A DNA stretch of 64,000 nt from Pontibacillus litoralis JSM 072002. Lineage in GTDB: Bacteria > Bacillota > Bacilli > Bacillales > BH030062. Under the pieces are notes generated by a model that made no database searches, was not told where the DNA came from, and was given only the letters and a program-made list of their open reading frames with translations. The translations under genes were made by a program, and so were the position numbers. This document shows, in pieces, positions 1 to 8,425 of this stretch. The stretch spans positions 39,947 through 103,946 of the forward strand of contig NZ_AVPG01000010.1 of assembly GCF_000775615.1 (NCBI RefSeq). Direction: 5' to 3'. Position 1 is the first letter of the stretch; the number at the start of each line of letters is the position of its first letter.

Positions 1-123
1 GTCAGAGATTGATTACCTCCGGCCTCTATGGTTCAACAGCATAACATATGTACTTTATATTGTTCTCAATCTATCCTTTATCAAACACGACGTTAACGAA
101 AAGATATACTACTATATTATGTG

Positions 124-807
124 TTAGACTTGTTTACGCTTTTTTCTCCACAGTGTAAATTCCAATGCAAATATACAAACTAAGAGCCACGCCATACCTA
201 AGGATAATCCTGCTAGTATGTCTGTAAAGTAGTGAACGCCTAGATACACTCTACTAAAAGCAACGGACAGAATAATGAACGTGAGTAAACCGCAGATGAT
301 TCTTTTAACAGATGTTGTGCTATTCGAACGGAAAATGATATACATCATGAATCCATAGAACACGACAGAGCCTGTTGTATGCCCGCTCGGAAAGCTAAAG
401 CCAGTACCATCGTATTGTTCCAGCACAGACGGCCTCGTGCGACCAAAACCATACTTTAAGAGCGTTGTAAGCAAGCTAATGCCGAGCATACTGATTGCTA
501 AATAAATCGCAACCCAATTACTTCTTTTTGAAAATAATACAATGTAGACGAATAATAAGATGGAAGCTATTGTCATCCACTTAACAGCGCCAGCACTTGT
601 TATGACGCGAAATATAGAAGTCATCCAAGGAGATTGAATTCCTTCAACGATATTTTTCATAAAAGTATCAATATAAAACGTACCATTCTCTACAAGTTTT
701 TCTGATAGTTCTAGAAATAATTGAAAGGATAGTCCAATGATAAGAAAACCACCTATAATAATACCAATGGCCGGCTTCGGTATGTCTTTTAATATTGCCT
801 TTTTCAA
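124..807 (-). CDS. PAP2-family membrane phosphatase
   Basis: This is a membrane-embedded lipid phosphatase of the PAP2 superfamily, probably acting on phosphatidic acid, phosphatidylglycerophosphate or undecaprenyl pyrophosphate. All three PAP2 motifs are visible: KX6RP (K118, R125-P126), PSGH (residues 140-143, with the proton-donor His143) and SRX5HX3D (S185-R186, His192, Asp196). About six hydrophobic segments surround them, and 227 aa is normal for the family. The start is a TTG preceded by AGGAG eight bases upstream. The gene stands alone and is divergent from its right-hand neighbour. The family call is secure; the substrate cannot be told from sequence. Confidence 0.9.
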   Translation of the reverse strand: MKKAILKDIPKPAIGIIIGGFLIIGLSFQLFLELSEKLVENGTFYIDTFMKNIVEGIQSPWMTSIFRVITSAGAVKWMTIASILLFVYIVLFSKRSNWVAIYLAISMLGISLLTTLLKYGFGRTRPSVLEQYDGTGFSFPSGHTTGSVVFYGFMMYIIFRSNSTTSVKRIICGLLTFIILSVAFSRVYLGVHYFTDILAGLSLGMAWLLVCIFALEFTLWRKKRKQV

Positions 808-909
808 TAGAAAGTCTCCTCTCTTTTATCTTCGGATGATCCTATTTTGTAGTCCTCTCTCACAATGGTATAATACAAGTCGTGAAAATAAATGAATTTT
901 GGAGGACTT

Positions 910-1371
910 ATGCTAACTTTCGAACAAAAATTAACGATTATCCAATCTTTCCCTGAATTAACACGTCAAAATGTTTCTTTAGGCAGAGTTAATTTCCATT
1001 ATAACGAAAGTGTAATGGATAAGAAAAATGTTGTCTATCATCTACACCCGAACGGAAATGGTTTTGTGTATGCCGCTTATATTGAAGGCTATGAAACAGA
1101 TCAACGCGGCATGGTAAACATTCGCGATTTTTCTGAAGAGCAGTTGAATAAAATTATTAAGCAATCGATAGATTCTTTATCGATGTTACCAGAGGAAAGA
1201 GAATATAACGGTTTAGAAGAACAGTTCGTCAATGAATCTCAACAAACGTTAACCTTAGTGTATGATTTTGGGCTGTTTAACGTATATGCTGGGGACATGT
1301 TAGACGGTACATTCACTACTTACAAGGAAGCTCTAGACTATTTACAACAAGAAGGTTTCACAAAAAAATAA
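910..1371 (+). CDS. Conserved hypothetical protein, 153 aa
   Basis: I do not recognise this protein. It is soluble, with no signal peptide or membrane segment, mixed alpha/beta in character and acidic. An in-frame ATG lies at 892, but GGAGG sits at 901-905, inside that longer reading frame, so translation must start at the ATG at 910. A Rho-independent terminator follows directly, so the gene is monocistronic. Clean codon structure and flanking signals make it a real gene; no function can be assigned. Confidence 0.75.
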   Translation: MLTFEQKLTIIQSFPELTRQNVSLGRVNFHYNESVMDKKNVVYHLHPNGNGFVYAAYIEGYETDQRGMVNIRDFSEEQLNKIIKQSIDSLSMLPEEREYNGLEEQFVNESQQTLTLVYDFGLFNVYAGDMLDGTFTTYKEALDYLQQEGFTKK

Positions 1372-1382
1372 CCATCTAGTCG

Positions 1383-1417
1383 GACCTCATCTATGAAAGG
1401 ATGCGGTCTTTTTTTTT
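1383..1417 (+). terminator. Rho-independent terminator after the hypothetical gene
   Basis: GACC-T-CATC (1383-1391) pairs with GATG-C-GGTC (1400-1408) across one mismatch, followed by a run of nine to ten T residues. Confidence 0.8.
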
Positions 1418-1451
1418 AATGCTATTGACAATTTTCTAAATATATGGCTAA

Positions 1452-1480
1452 TTGAAATCCCTTACAGCTTCCGTTATTAT
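1452..1480 (+). promoter_or_regulatory. SigA promoter of the pxp operon
   Basis: A -35 TTGAAA (1452-1457) and a -10 TATTAT (1475-1480) are separated by exactly 17 bp, about 55 bp upstream of pxpB. Transcription should start near 1487. Confidence 0.65.
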
Positions 1481-1535
1481 ATGAAATTATAAAATATTTT
1501 AACAAACATTCTAATCCACGAAGGAGGATGATCGG

Positions 1536-2243
1536 ATGTACTTTCATCTCTCTCCGCTTGGTGATCACGCAATTGTAATCGAACTAGGAGACGACATCAA
1601 CGAAACGGTTCATAGAAACGTACAATGCGTTAGTCATGCTATAGAGCAGCAATCATTTGAATGGCTAATCGAACATATTCCAGCGTTTACGAAGGTAACA
1701 GTCTTATATGACCCTATGAAAACACCTTATGTAAATGCTCACGAATCCCCGTATGAAATAGTTTCAAAGCAACTCATAAGGTTATTGCGTACGGTTAAAG
1801 GAAGTAAGGTAACACGAAGTCGAACAGTAGAAATCCCCGTATGTTACGGTGGTGAATACGGTCCTGACTTAGCATATGTGGCTAAAGTAAATCATTTAAC
1901 AGAAGAAGAAGTGGTTCATATTCATTCACAAGGAACGTATACGGTCTATATGATTGGTTTTGCACCAGGCTTTCCATATGTCGGAGGGATGTCGGAGAGA
2001 ATCGCTACTCCGAGAAAGCAATCCCCTCGACTAGAAATTCCAGCAGGCTCTGTTGGCATTGCTGGTAAACAAACAGGAGTGTACCCTATTGCCACTCCTG
2101 GTGGTTGGCAGTTAATCGGGCAAACGCCATTATCCCTTTTTGATCCAAATTCTACATCACCTACCCTCCTTCAAGCTGGGGATACAATTGTTTTTAAGCC
2201 TATTACACGACAAGCTTATGAATCGTATAAGGAGGAAAAGTAA
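1536..2243 (+). CDS. pxpB: 5-oxoprolinase subunit PxpB (KipI family)
   Basis: PxpB is one subunit of the prokaryotic ATP-dependent 5-oxoprolinase PxpABC, which hydrolyses pyroglutamate (5-oxoproline) to glutamate in the cytoplasm. The 235-aa protein has the carboxyltransferase C/D (KipI) fold, with the conserved central segment GFAPGFPYVGG near residues 141-151 and the later EIPAGSVGIAG segment. An AGGAGG Shine-Dalgarno precedes the ATG. It is the first gene of an operon whose next gene begins at the base after its stop codon. In Bacillus subtilis the homologue KipI was first described as an inhibitor of kinase KinA, but with pxpC and pxpA present the catabolic role is more likely. Confidence 0.92.
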   Translation: MYFHLSPLGDHAIVIELGDDINETVHRNVQCVSHAIEQQSFEWLIEHIPAFTKVTVLYDPMKTPYVNAHESPYEIVSKQLIRLLRTVKGSKVTRSRTVEIPVCYGGEYGPDLAYVAKVNHLTEEEVVHIHSQGTYTVYMIGFAPGFPYVGGMSERIATPRKQSPRLEIPAGSVGIAGKQTGVYPIATPGGWQLIGQTPLSLFDPNSTSPTLLQAGDTIVFKPITRQAYESYKEEK

Positions 2244-3245
2244 GTGATATTGATACATAAACCTGGTATGTTAACGACTATTCAGGATAAAGGAAGATAT
2301 GGGTTTCAGAAACAAGGCATCATTGTAAGTGGAGCGATGGATCAAACGGCTCATCGTATCGCCAATTTATTAGTTGGCAACAGCGAAGATTGTGCAACCA
2401 TCGAAGCTACGATTGCCGGCCCTAAGCTCGAATTTGAACAAGATGCACTTATCTCCCTTTGTGGAGGCGAATTCAATCCTTCTATCGACGGACATCGAGT
2501 AAAACAATGGTGTCCGGTTATTGTGCGCAAAGGTAGCGTATTAACGTTCGGTCAAGCAAAAAACGGCTGTCGGTGCTATCTAGCAGTAGCTGGCGGGATC
2601 CAAGTTGACGTTGTGATGGGCAGTCGGTCTACCTATTTACGCGCTGGAATAGGTGGAAAAGACGGTAGAGGTTTACGTGCTGGTGACAGACTTCCAATTG
2701 GAACACCAGCCTCTTATTTACAACTATACATTGATGAAATAAAGAATAAATCCTTTATATCGTTACCATGGTCGGTTACACACGCTTTTCGGACGAAAGT
2801 TCAAAACAATCAACCAGTTCGAGTGATGATTAGTCATGAATACCATTTATTCAGCAAAAAGAGTCAACAAGCTTTTTTTAATGAACCGTTTACTATAAGT
2901 AGTCAATCGGATCGGATGGGCTATCGTTTAAACGGACCGACACTTCCACTAGCCGAAGAACAAAGCATGCTTTCAGAAGCGGTCGTGTTTGGTACCATTC
3001 AAGTGCCATCAAACGGAGAACCTATTGTATTGTTAGCGGACCGGCAAACAACCGGTGGCTACCCGCGGATTGCTCAAATTGCTAGCGTTGATTTACCAAT
3101 ATTCGCTCAACTAAAACCTGGAGCAACCATCACATTTCATGAAATCACATTAGAAGAAGCGCAACGATTATACATGGATCGAGAAAGAGCCATTAAACAT
3201 TTAACTAGAGCCATTACCCTTCAATATCAATCACGTATACGTTAA
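2244..3245 (+). CDS. pxpC: 5-oxoprolinase subunit PxpC (KipA family)
   Basis: PxpC is the biotin-dependent-carboxylase-like (carboxyltransferase A/B domain) subunit of 5-oxoprolinase and partners with PxpB. It has the family N-terminal pattern (GMLTTIQDKGRYG, residues 7-19) and the QSDRMGYRLNG segment in the second half. Translation starts at a GTG directly after the pxpB TAA, with GGAGG at 2231-2235 inside the end of pxpB, which indicates translational coupling. At 333 aa it is of standard length. Cytoplasmic. Confidence 0.92.
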   Translation: MILIHKPGMLTTIQDKGRYGFQKQGIIVSGAMDQTAHRIANLLVGNSEDCATIEATIAGPKLEFEQDALISLCGGEFNPSIDGHRVKQWCPVIVRKGSVLTFGQAKNGCRCYLAVAGGIQVDVVMGSRSTYLRAGIGGKDGRGLRAGDRLPIGTPASYLQLYIDEIKNKSFISLPWSVTHAFRTKVQNNQPVRVMISHEYHLFSKKSQQAFFNEPFTISSQSDRMGYRLNGPTLPLAEEQSMLSEAVVFGTIQVPSNGEPIVLLADRQTTGGYPRIAQIASVDLPIFAQLKPGATITFHEITLEEAQRLYMDRERAIKHLTRAITLQYQSRIR

Positions 3246-3257
3246 GGAGGAACACGA

Positions 3258-4025
3258 ATGTATAAGCTAGATATTAATTGTGATATGGGAGAAAGCTTCG
3301 GCACTTACACGAAAGGTCGTGATGAAGAAATTCTTCCCTATATCACTTCAGCCAATATTGCATGTGGATTCCATGCGGGAGATGCATCCACCATGAAGAA
3401 AACAGTAGAACTGGCGTTAGAGCATAACGTAGCTATTGGAGCTCATCCAGGATTAAACGATCTTGTCGGTTTTGGTCGCCGGAATATGGATATTACTCCA
3501 GCAGAAGCATACGACATTGTCGTGTATCAAATCGGGGCATTACAAGCATTCGTCCAAACACAAGGTGGGACATTGCAGCACGTTAAGCCACACGGAGCGT
3601 TATATAACATGGCTGCTCGCAACAAAGATTTGGCACAAGCAATCACACAAGCAGTCACTGATGTTGATTCTGAGCTCATTTTGTTCGGATTAGCGGGTAG
3701 TGCTTTATACGAAGCGGGAAAACAAAACGGATTGCGCACAGCGAGTGAAGTATTCTCAGATCGCACATATCAGGAAGATGGCACGTTAACTTCCAGACGT
3801 CAATCGAATGCACTTATTACAGATCACAATCAAGCTGTTCAACAAGTGATACGGATGGTGAAACAACAACAAGTCCATACATTACAACAAGTCGATATAG
3901 CTATTCAAGCCGACACAGTGTGTATTCACGGTGATGGGGAACAAGCTTTATCCTTTGCCAAACACATACATGGGGCGTTACAAAGTGCTTCAATAAAAAT
4001 AGAACACATACATACCATCGTTTAA
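3258..4025 (+). CDS. pxpA: 5-oxoprolinase subunit PxpA (LamB/YcsF family)
   Basis: PxpA carries the ring-opening activity of 5-oxoprolinase. It has the LamB/YcsF family signature, starting with [11 protein letters not shown] near residues 5-15 and continuing with [11 protein letters not shown] and the KPHGALYN motif. At 255 aa it is full length. A GGAGG lies eight bases before the ATG, 12 bp after pxpC. The gene order pxpB-pxpC-pxpA differs from B. subtilis, where ycsF precedes kipI and kipA, but the gene content is the same. Confidence 0.93.
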   Translation: MYKLDINCDMGESFGTYTKGRDEEILPYITSANIACGFHAGDASTMKKTVELALEHNVAIGAHPGLNDLVGFGRRNMDITPAEAYDIVVYQIGALQAFVQTQGGTLQHVKPHGALYNMAARNKDLAQAITQAVTDVDSELILFGLAGSALYEAGKQNGLRTASEVFSDRTYQEDGTLTSRRQSNALITDHNQAVQQVIRMVKQQQVHTLQQVDIAIQADTVCIHGDGEQALSFAKHIHGALQSASIKIEHIHTIV

Positions 4026-4038
4026 GGAGTGGAACAAC

Positions 4039-5232
4039 ATGGAGAAGCAATCTAGACTAAGACTCTTACTAGGAGCCGCTTTCTTAATGGCTACCTCTGC
4101 TATCGGCCCTGGATTTTTAACACAAACGACACATTTCACAGAACAGCTCGCAGCTAGTTTTGGATTTGTCATTCTCATATCTATCATTATCGACATTGGC
4201 GCCCAATTGAATATTTGGCGTATCATTACCGTCAGCGGAAAGCCCGCTCAAGACATCGCAAACAGTCTATTGCCAGGATTAGGGTTCTTCCTGTCTGCTT
4301 TAATCGTTGCGGGTGGTTTAGCATTTAATATCGGAAACATTGCTGGTGCCGGTTTGGGAACGAATGTGCTATTTGGAGTTTCCCCGGAGTTAGGTGCGCT
4401 CTTAAGTGGTATGGTTGCCATTGGTATTTTTCTTGTTCGGGAAGCTGGTAAACTTATGGACCGTTTCGCCCAATTTCTCGGGTTTATAATGATTGGCTTG
4501 ACGGTGTATGTCATGTTTACTGCACAACCTCCTATCGGTGAAGCCGTAGTCAAAACATTTAATCCAGATACAATCGATTACTTAGCTATCGTTACATTAG
4601 TTGGTGGTACAGTTGGAGGCTACATTACATTTGCCGGTGGTCACCGCTTATTAGATGCAGGAATTAAAGGGAAAGAGTCACTAAACTATGTTAATCGAAG
4701 CGCTATTTCCGCCATTGGAATAGCTTCCATTATGCGGATTTTTCTATTTCTTGCAGCATTAGGTGTCGTCGCTCAAGGAATTGCACTTGACCCAGCGAAT
4801 CCACCCGCTTCTGTATTTGAAGCAGCGGCTGGACCAATTGGATATAAAATTTTCGGCGTCGTTATGTGGTCTGCTGCCGTCACTTCTGTTGTCGGTGCCG
4901 CCTACACTTCTGTATCTTTCATTAAAACATTTAGTAAAAAAATTGAATCCAATCAAAAACTAGTCATTGTAAGCTTCATAGCTATTTCAACACTCGTGTT
5001 TGTACTTGTTGGGGAGCCAGTGAAGATTCTTATTTTAGTAGGATCACTAAACGGTCTTATCTTACCTATTTCTTTAGGTGTGATGATTATTGCCGCTCAC
5101 AAAACGCGTATTGTTGGCGACTATAAACACCCTCGTTGGTTAACGATATTCGGTGCTTTTATCGTCATCATTATGGCAACCATGGGAATATACAGTTTAA
5201 CAGAGGGGATTCCTGCTCTGTTTGCTTCCTAG
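4039..5232 (+). CDS. ycsG: NRAMP-related membrane transporter (YcsG-like)
   Basis: This is an integral membrane protein of about eleven predicted helices and 397 aa, related to the NRAMP metal-ion family and to YcsG, which neighbours the same genes in B. subtilis. The canonical NRAMP helix-1 motif DPGN is absent: the equivalent place reads GPGF (residues 23-26). The metal-coordinating Asp and Asn are therefore missing. Together with its place as the last gene of the pxp operon (13 bp after pxpA), this suggests that the substrate is not Mn/Fe. An organic substrate such as 5-oxoproline is my inference. A terminator follows within a few bases. Confidence 0.85.
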   Translation: MEKQSRLRLLLGAAFLMATSAIGPGFLTQTTHFTEQLAASFGFVILISIIIDIGAQLNIWRIITVSGKPAQDIANSLLPGLGFFLSALIVAGGLAFNIGNIAGAGLGTNVLFGVSPELGALLSGMVAIGIFLVREAGKLMDRFAQFLGFIMIGLTVYVMFTAQPPIGEAVVKTFNPDTIDYLAIVTLVGGTVGGYITFAGGHRLLDAGIKGKESLNYVNRSAISAIGIASIMRIFLFLAALGVVAQGIALDPANPPASVFEAAAGPIGYKIFGVVMWSAAVTSVVGAAYTSVSFIKTFSKKIESNQKLVIVSFIAISTLVFVLVGEPVKILILVGSLNGLILPISLGVMIIAAHKTRIVGDYKHPRWLTIFGAFIVIIMATMGIYSLTEGIPALFAS

Positions 5233-5235
5233 TGT

Positions 5236-5261
5236 GTGTCTCTTTCATGAGGCACTTTTTT
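5236..5261 (+). terminator. Terminator of the pxp operon
   Basis: GTGTCTC (5236-5242) pairs with GAGGCAC (5249-5255) through seven pairs, one of them G-U, with a TTTCAT loop followed by six T residues. Confidence 0.8.
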
Positions 5262-5276
5262 CATTTATCTATGAGA

Positions 5277-5310
5277 TTATCTTGAACTTAAGATAAATAG
5301 TTGTTATAAT
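5277..5310 (+). promoter_or_regulatory. SigA promoter of the spx paralogue with a palindrome over the -35
   Basis: A -35 TTGAAC (5282-5287) and a perfect -10 TATAAT (5305-5310) are 17 bp apart. A dyad TTATCTT-N6-AAGATAA (5277-5296) covers the -35 box and could be a second operator in addition to the PerR box over the -10. Confidence 0.75.
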
Positions 5311-5318
5311 GATTATAA
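5304..5318 (+). promoter_or_regulatory. Perfect PerR box over the -10 of the spx paralogue
   Basis: TTATAATGATTATAA matches the 7-1-7 PerR consensus TTATAATNATTATAA at every position and overlaps the -10 hexamer. Binding of the Fe/Mn-dependent peroxide sensor PerR would block RNA polymerase, so the gene should be induced by peroxide. B. subtilis spxA is also under PerR control from one of its promoters. The perR gene itself is not in this window. Confidence 0.85.
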
Positions 5319-5350
5319 ATAAATAAAGATTATTTGGAGGAGGCAGTACC

Positions 5351-5746
5351 ATGATTACATTATATTTATCCCCTAGCTGTACCTCTTGTCGTAAAGCAAA
5401 AGCTTGGTTAGATGAACAACAATTACCTTATATAGAACGAAATATATTCTCACAACCACTTAGCGTGGAGGAGATTAAAGATATTATCCGCATGACAGAA
5501 GATGGTACGAAAGAGATTATTTCTGAACGTTCTAAAGTGTACCAATCGTTAAATACCAACATTGATGACTTAACAATGAGAGAGTTATATACCATCATCC
5601 AAGACAATCCTAGCATTTTAAAGAGGCCTATCATTATGGATGAAAAAAGGATGCAAGTAGGGTTTAATGAAGAAGAGATTCGTAGTTTTCTACCGAGAAA
5701 AGTTCGTAGCTTTGAGTTACAACAAGTATTATCTGGAGTAAGCTAA
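5351..5746 (+). CDS. spx: Spx-family transcriptional regulator
   Basis: Spx binds the C-terminal domain of the RNA polymerase alpha subunit and redirects transcription during disulfide stress; it is normally degraded by ClpXP. The 131-aa protein has the redox CXXC switch (Cys10, Cys13) and the conserved Gly52 (EDGT) needed for alpha contact, and it is full length. A GGAGG precedes the ATG. Divergence in the middle and C-terminal parts, and the absence of the usual spx neighbours, suggest this may be a second Spx copy rather than the housekeeping one; I cannot confirm that without the whole genome. It is monocistronic under the PerR box. Confidence 0.88.
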   Translation: MITLYLSPSCTSCRKAKAWLDEQQLPYIERNIFSQPLSVEEIKDIIRMTEDGTKEIISERSKVYQSLNTNIDDLTMRELYTIIQDNPSILKRPIIMDEKRMQVGFNEEEIRSFLPRKVRSFELQQVLSGVS

Positions 5747-5749
5747 TCG

Positions 5750-5782
5750 AAGCTAGCGCACCTATCGAAGGTGCGCTAGCTT
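5750..5782. terminator. Bidirectional terminator between spx and the E3 gene
   Basis: A perfect 13-bp inverted repeat, AAGCTAGCGCACC (5750-5762) and its complement (5770-5782), has a 7-nt loop. It lies between two genes that converge here, so it probably serves both strands. Confidence 0.85.
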
Positions 5783-5795
5783 ATTCTTTTCTGGG

Positions 5796-7205
5796 TCAAA
5801 TTAAGCGTACTTTCCCTTTTACTGCTGAAAATTCCATCCCACTAAGTGCTTCGCTAAATGCTGGGTGCGGATAATGAGGGAACGTCAAGTCTTCCACTCG
5901 AGCTGCCATTTCTAATGCAAGTGTACCAGTAGAAACTAGTTCTACTGCACCTTCACCGATTGCATGAAAACCTAACACAACATCATTATTTTGGTTGATT
6001 ACAAGTTTGATGAATCCATCTTTCTTCCCTTGGATAGTCGCATACCCATTAGCTCCGTAAGAAAAGTGACCAATTTTCACATCGAATTGCTCTTCTACCG
6101 CTTGTTGTTCTGTTTTACCAACAGTGGCAATTGGCGGAATGCTATGAATGACTTCTGGAATAAATGTTGGATCAAATTCTGAAGGCTCTCCAGCAATAGT
6201 TGCTGCAACAACTTCTGCTTGCTTTATTGCTTTTACTGCTAAACGTGGTCCTTCTGTAACATCACCAATCGCATAAATGGATGGCAGGCTCGTTCTCATG
6301 TGCGCATCTACGGCGATATACCCATTGCTTCCTTGTTGTATCCCTAATCGACTTAGCCCTAGCTCCTTTACATTGGGCACATAGTCCGATGCTACATAAA
6401 CGTGAGTACAGTCAAGTGTGTCTTGTTCCCCTTTATGTTGAAACATTGCAGTTATATGAGAAGCTTCTTTATTTACTCTAAATTCTTTTACGCCTGTATA
6501 GACTTTTATTTGTTGCTTTTTAAACTGCCGCAAGAGTTCACGAGTAATCGTTGTATCATAAGGCAAGGTATTTTTATCGTCCGCCATTATAAGGGTAACC
6601 ATAGAGCCAAATTGTCGATAACTCATCGCCACTTCGATTGCAATAGAATGACTTCCGTATACTACTAGATGTTCTGGGATTTCTGATAATAAAAAGATAG
6701 AGCCGTCATGAACCACCTTCTCATCATCAAATGATACACCGCTACGATGAATCGGTGTGCTTCCTGTAGCGACAATGGCATGATTAAAATGAAACACGTC
6801 AAATTGATGACCGTTATCAACGCCAATCCGATCTGCTGATAAGAAAGAGGCGTTGCCATGAACAATCTCGATTTTATTCGTTTTACATAAAGCTTCTACG
6901 CCTTTCTGCAGCTGTTCAATGACCTTTCGTTTATGTTGTTGAAGCTTTGAAAGTTGAAACGTAACCTCACCATGGTCGATTCCGAAAGCATGAAATCGTA
7001 ATATTTCTTCTTTTTTTCTAGCTGCGGTAGTAAATACTTTAGATGGGATACAACCGTCATGTAAACATACGCCACCGAGCTTTTCCTTTTCAATGAGTGT
7101 AACCGTAAACCCTTTTTGTGCTGCTTCAATCGCAGCATGATAGCCTCCTGGACCACCTCCGATAACGACAACGTCTTTCTGTTCGGCGATTTCACCTACA
7201 ACCAT
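5796..7205 (-). CDS. lpdA: Dihydrolipoyl dehydrogenase (E3)
   Basis: E3 is the FAD-dependent component that re-oxidises the dihydrolipoyl group of the E2 subunit and passes electrons to NAD+. The 469-aa protein shows the N-terminal FAD site GGGPGG (16-21), the redox disulfide Cys47-X4-Cys52 in the context GGVCLHDGC, a second Rossmann NAD domain in the middle, and the catalytic His447-Glu452 pair near the C-terminus. It directly follows E2 (its start abuts the E2 stop) and ends the operon. The LHD between the cysteines replaces the usual LNV, so this belongs to a divergent E3 branch, not the main PDH E3. Confidence 0.92.
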   Translation of the reverse strand: MVVGEIAEQKDVVVIGGGPGGYHAAIEAAQKGFTVTLIEKEKLGGVCLHDGCIPSKVFTTAARKKEEILRFHAFGIDHGEVTFQLSKLQQHKRKVIEQLQKGVEALCKTNKIEIVHGNASFLSADRIGVDNGHQFDVFHFNHAIVATGSTPIHRSGVSFDDEKVVHDGSIFLLSEIPEHLVVYGSHSIAIEVAMSYRQFGSMVTLIMADDKNTLPYDTTITRELLRQFKKQQIKVYTGVKEFRVNKEASHITAMFQHKGEQDTLDCTHVYVASDYVPNVKELGLSRLGIQQGSNGYIAVDAHMRTSLPSIYAIGDVTEGPRLAVKAIKQAEVVAATIAGEPSEFDPTFIPEVIHSIPPIATVGKTEQQAVEEQFDVKIGHFSYGANGYATIQGKKDGFIKLVINQNNDVVLGFHAIGEGAVELVSTGTLALEMAARVEDLTFPHYPHPAFSEALSGMEFSAVKGKVRLI

Positions 7206-8408
7206 CTATACCAGCTCCAATGTCAATAAATTCGGATGCTCAATTAGTTCAACGAGCCGATTCGTAAATTGTACTGCAGTGGCACCATCTGCAACGCGGT
7301 GATCGAATGTCATAGACACATTCATCATGGAGCGAATCACAATCTCATCTTCGACTACGGCAGGGCGCTTCTTCGTTTTATGAAAAGCCATGATTCCTGT
7401 TTGAGGATGGTGAATGATTGGAGTAGCACCAATACTACCTTGTAAAGGACCTACATTGCTAATGGTAAAGGAACCCCCTGTGATTTCTTCTCTGGATAAC
7501 GTATGATGAAGTGCCTTTTCTGTTAAAGCTCTCATTTCCGCCTGAATAGTTAGCAGCGATTTATGTTCCACATGCTTTAAAACAGGTACAATTACCCCTT
7601 CCTCTGTGTTCGTTGCTAAGCCGATATGATGAGAGGTTTGCACTTCTATTTGTTCTTTTTCTTCATTTAATGTAGCGTTAAAAATAGGGTAATCCTTCAG
7701 CGCTAAAGAAACTGCTTTTACAAAGTAAGCCGTAAGCGATACATTTTTACCTGCTTGTTTACTTTGTTCCTTCCATTGCAGTACATTTGTAACATCAACC
7801 TCTTCAAAGTGACTACAATGAGCAATCGTATGTAGCGATTGTTTCATTTTCTTAGCGATTTGTTTGCGGCGACCTTTGAATGGGATGATGTGGATTTCTT
7901 TCTCTTGTTTCATCACTTGTTGTGTGGGCGAATTTTCTTGTAATAACGACTCTTTCTCTTTTTGAACATATGCATACACATCTTCATCGACAATTCTACC
8001 AGCAGGACCCGTGCCTTTTATTTCTTCAATGTTGACACCTTGTTCGCGAGCCATTTTTCTCGTATATGGGGATGCTAAAATCGGTTGTTTGCGCTTTTCT
8101 ATACGGAAAGTTTTCGCTTGCCATTGTTGTTCTATGGTCGATTCTTTCTCTTCCGATACTGCTGATGTGGGCTGTGAAGTGGTGATCATGGATAATACAG
8201 TTGTGCCTACTTTTATCGTTTCACCAACCTTAACGAGCACATCTTCAATTGTTCCATTGGCTGGTGCTGGTAATTCTGCCGTCATTTTATCGGTTTGCAC
8301 TTCTACTAACGGTTGATCGACTACTACTGCATCGCCGGGTTGTACGAAATAATGAACGATTTCTGCTTCTGTCATTCCTTCCCCTATATCATGCAATTTC
8401 ACTTCCAT
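7206..8408 (-). CDS. 2-oxoacid dehydrogenase E2 (dihydrolipoamide acyltransferase)
   Basis: E2 is the acyltransferase core of a 2-oxoacid dehydrogenase complex. In order it contains one lipoyl domain (lipoylated Lys41 in QTDKMTAE), a flexible linker, a peripheral-subunit-binding domain (about 110-146) and the catalytic domain ending in the DHRVADG motif (His370, Asp374). At 400 aa with one lipoyl domain it resembles branched-chain, acetoin and secondary PDH complexes. It lies between E1b and E3 in one operon. The acyl group transferred is not readable from sequence. Confidence 0.9.
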   Translation of the reverse strand: MEVKLHDIGEGMTEAEIVHYFVQPGDAVVVDQPLVEVQTDKMTAELPAPANGTIEDVLVKVGETIKVGTTVLSMITTSQPTSAVSEEKESTIEQQWQAKTFRIEKRKQPILASPYTRKMAREQGVNIEEIKGTGPAGRIVDEDVYAYVQKEKESLLQENSPTQQVMKQEKEIHIIPFKGRRKQIAKKMKQSLHTIAHCSHFEEVDVTNVLQWKEQSKQAGKNVSLTAYFVKAVSLALKDYPIFNATLNEEKEQIEVQTSHHIGLATNTEEGVIVPVLKHVEHKSLLTIQAEMRALTEKALHHTLSREEITGGSFTISNVGPLQGSIGATPIIHHPQTGIMAFHKTKKRPAVVEDEIVIRSMMNVSMTFDHRVADGATAVQFTNRLVELIEHPNLLTLELV

Positions 8409-8425
8409 ACAATATGCTCCTTTCT

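Noticed and set aside
1..123. Possible ribosome-binding site (GGAGGT on the minus strand at 15-20) for a gene off the left edge
   Set aside because: No start codon occurs in the 14 nt left in the window, so it cannot be supported.
3463..3766. ORFs on both strands inside pxpA
   Set aside because: They overlap a conserved enzyme gene and lack start signals; they are frame shadows.
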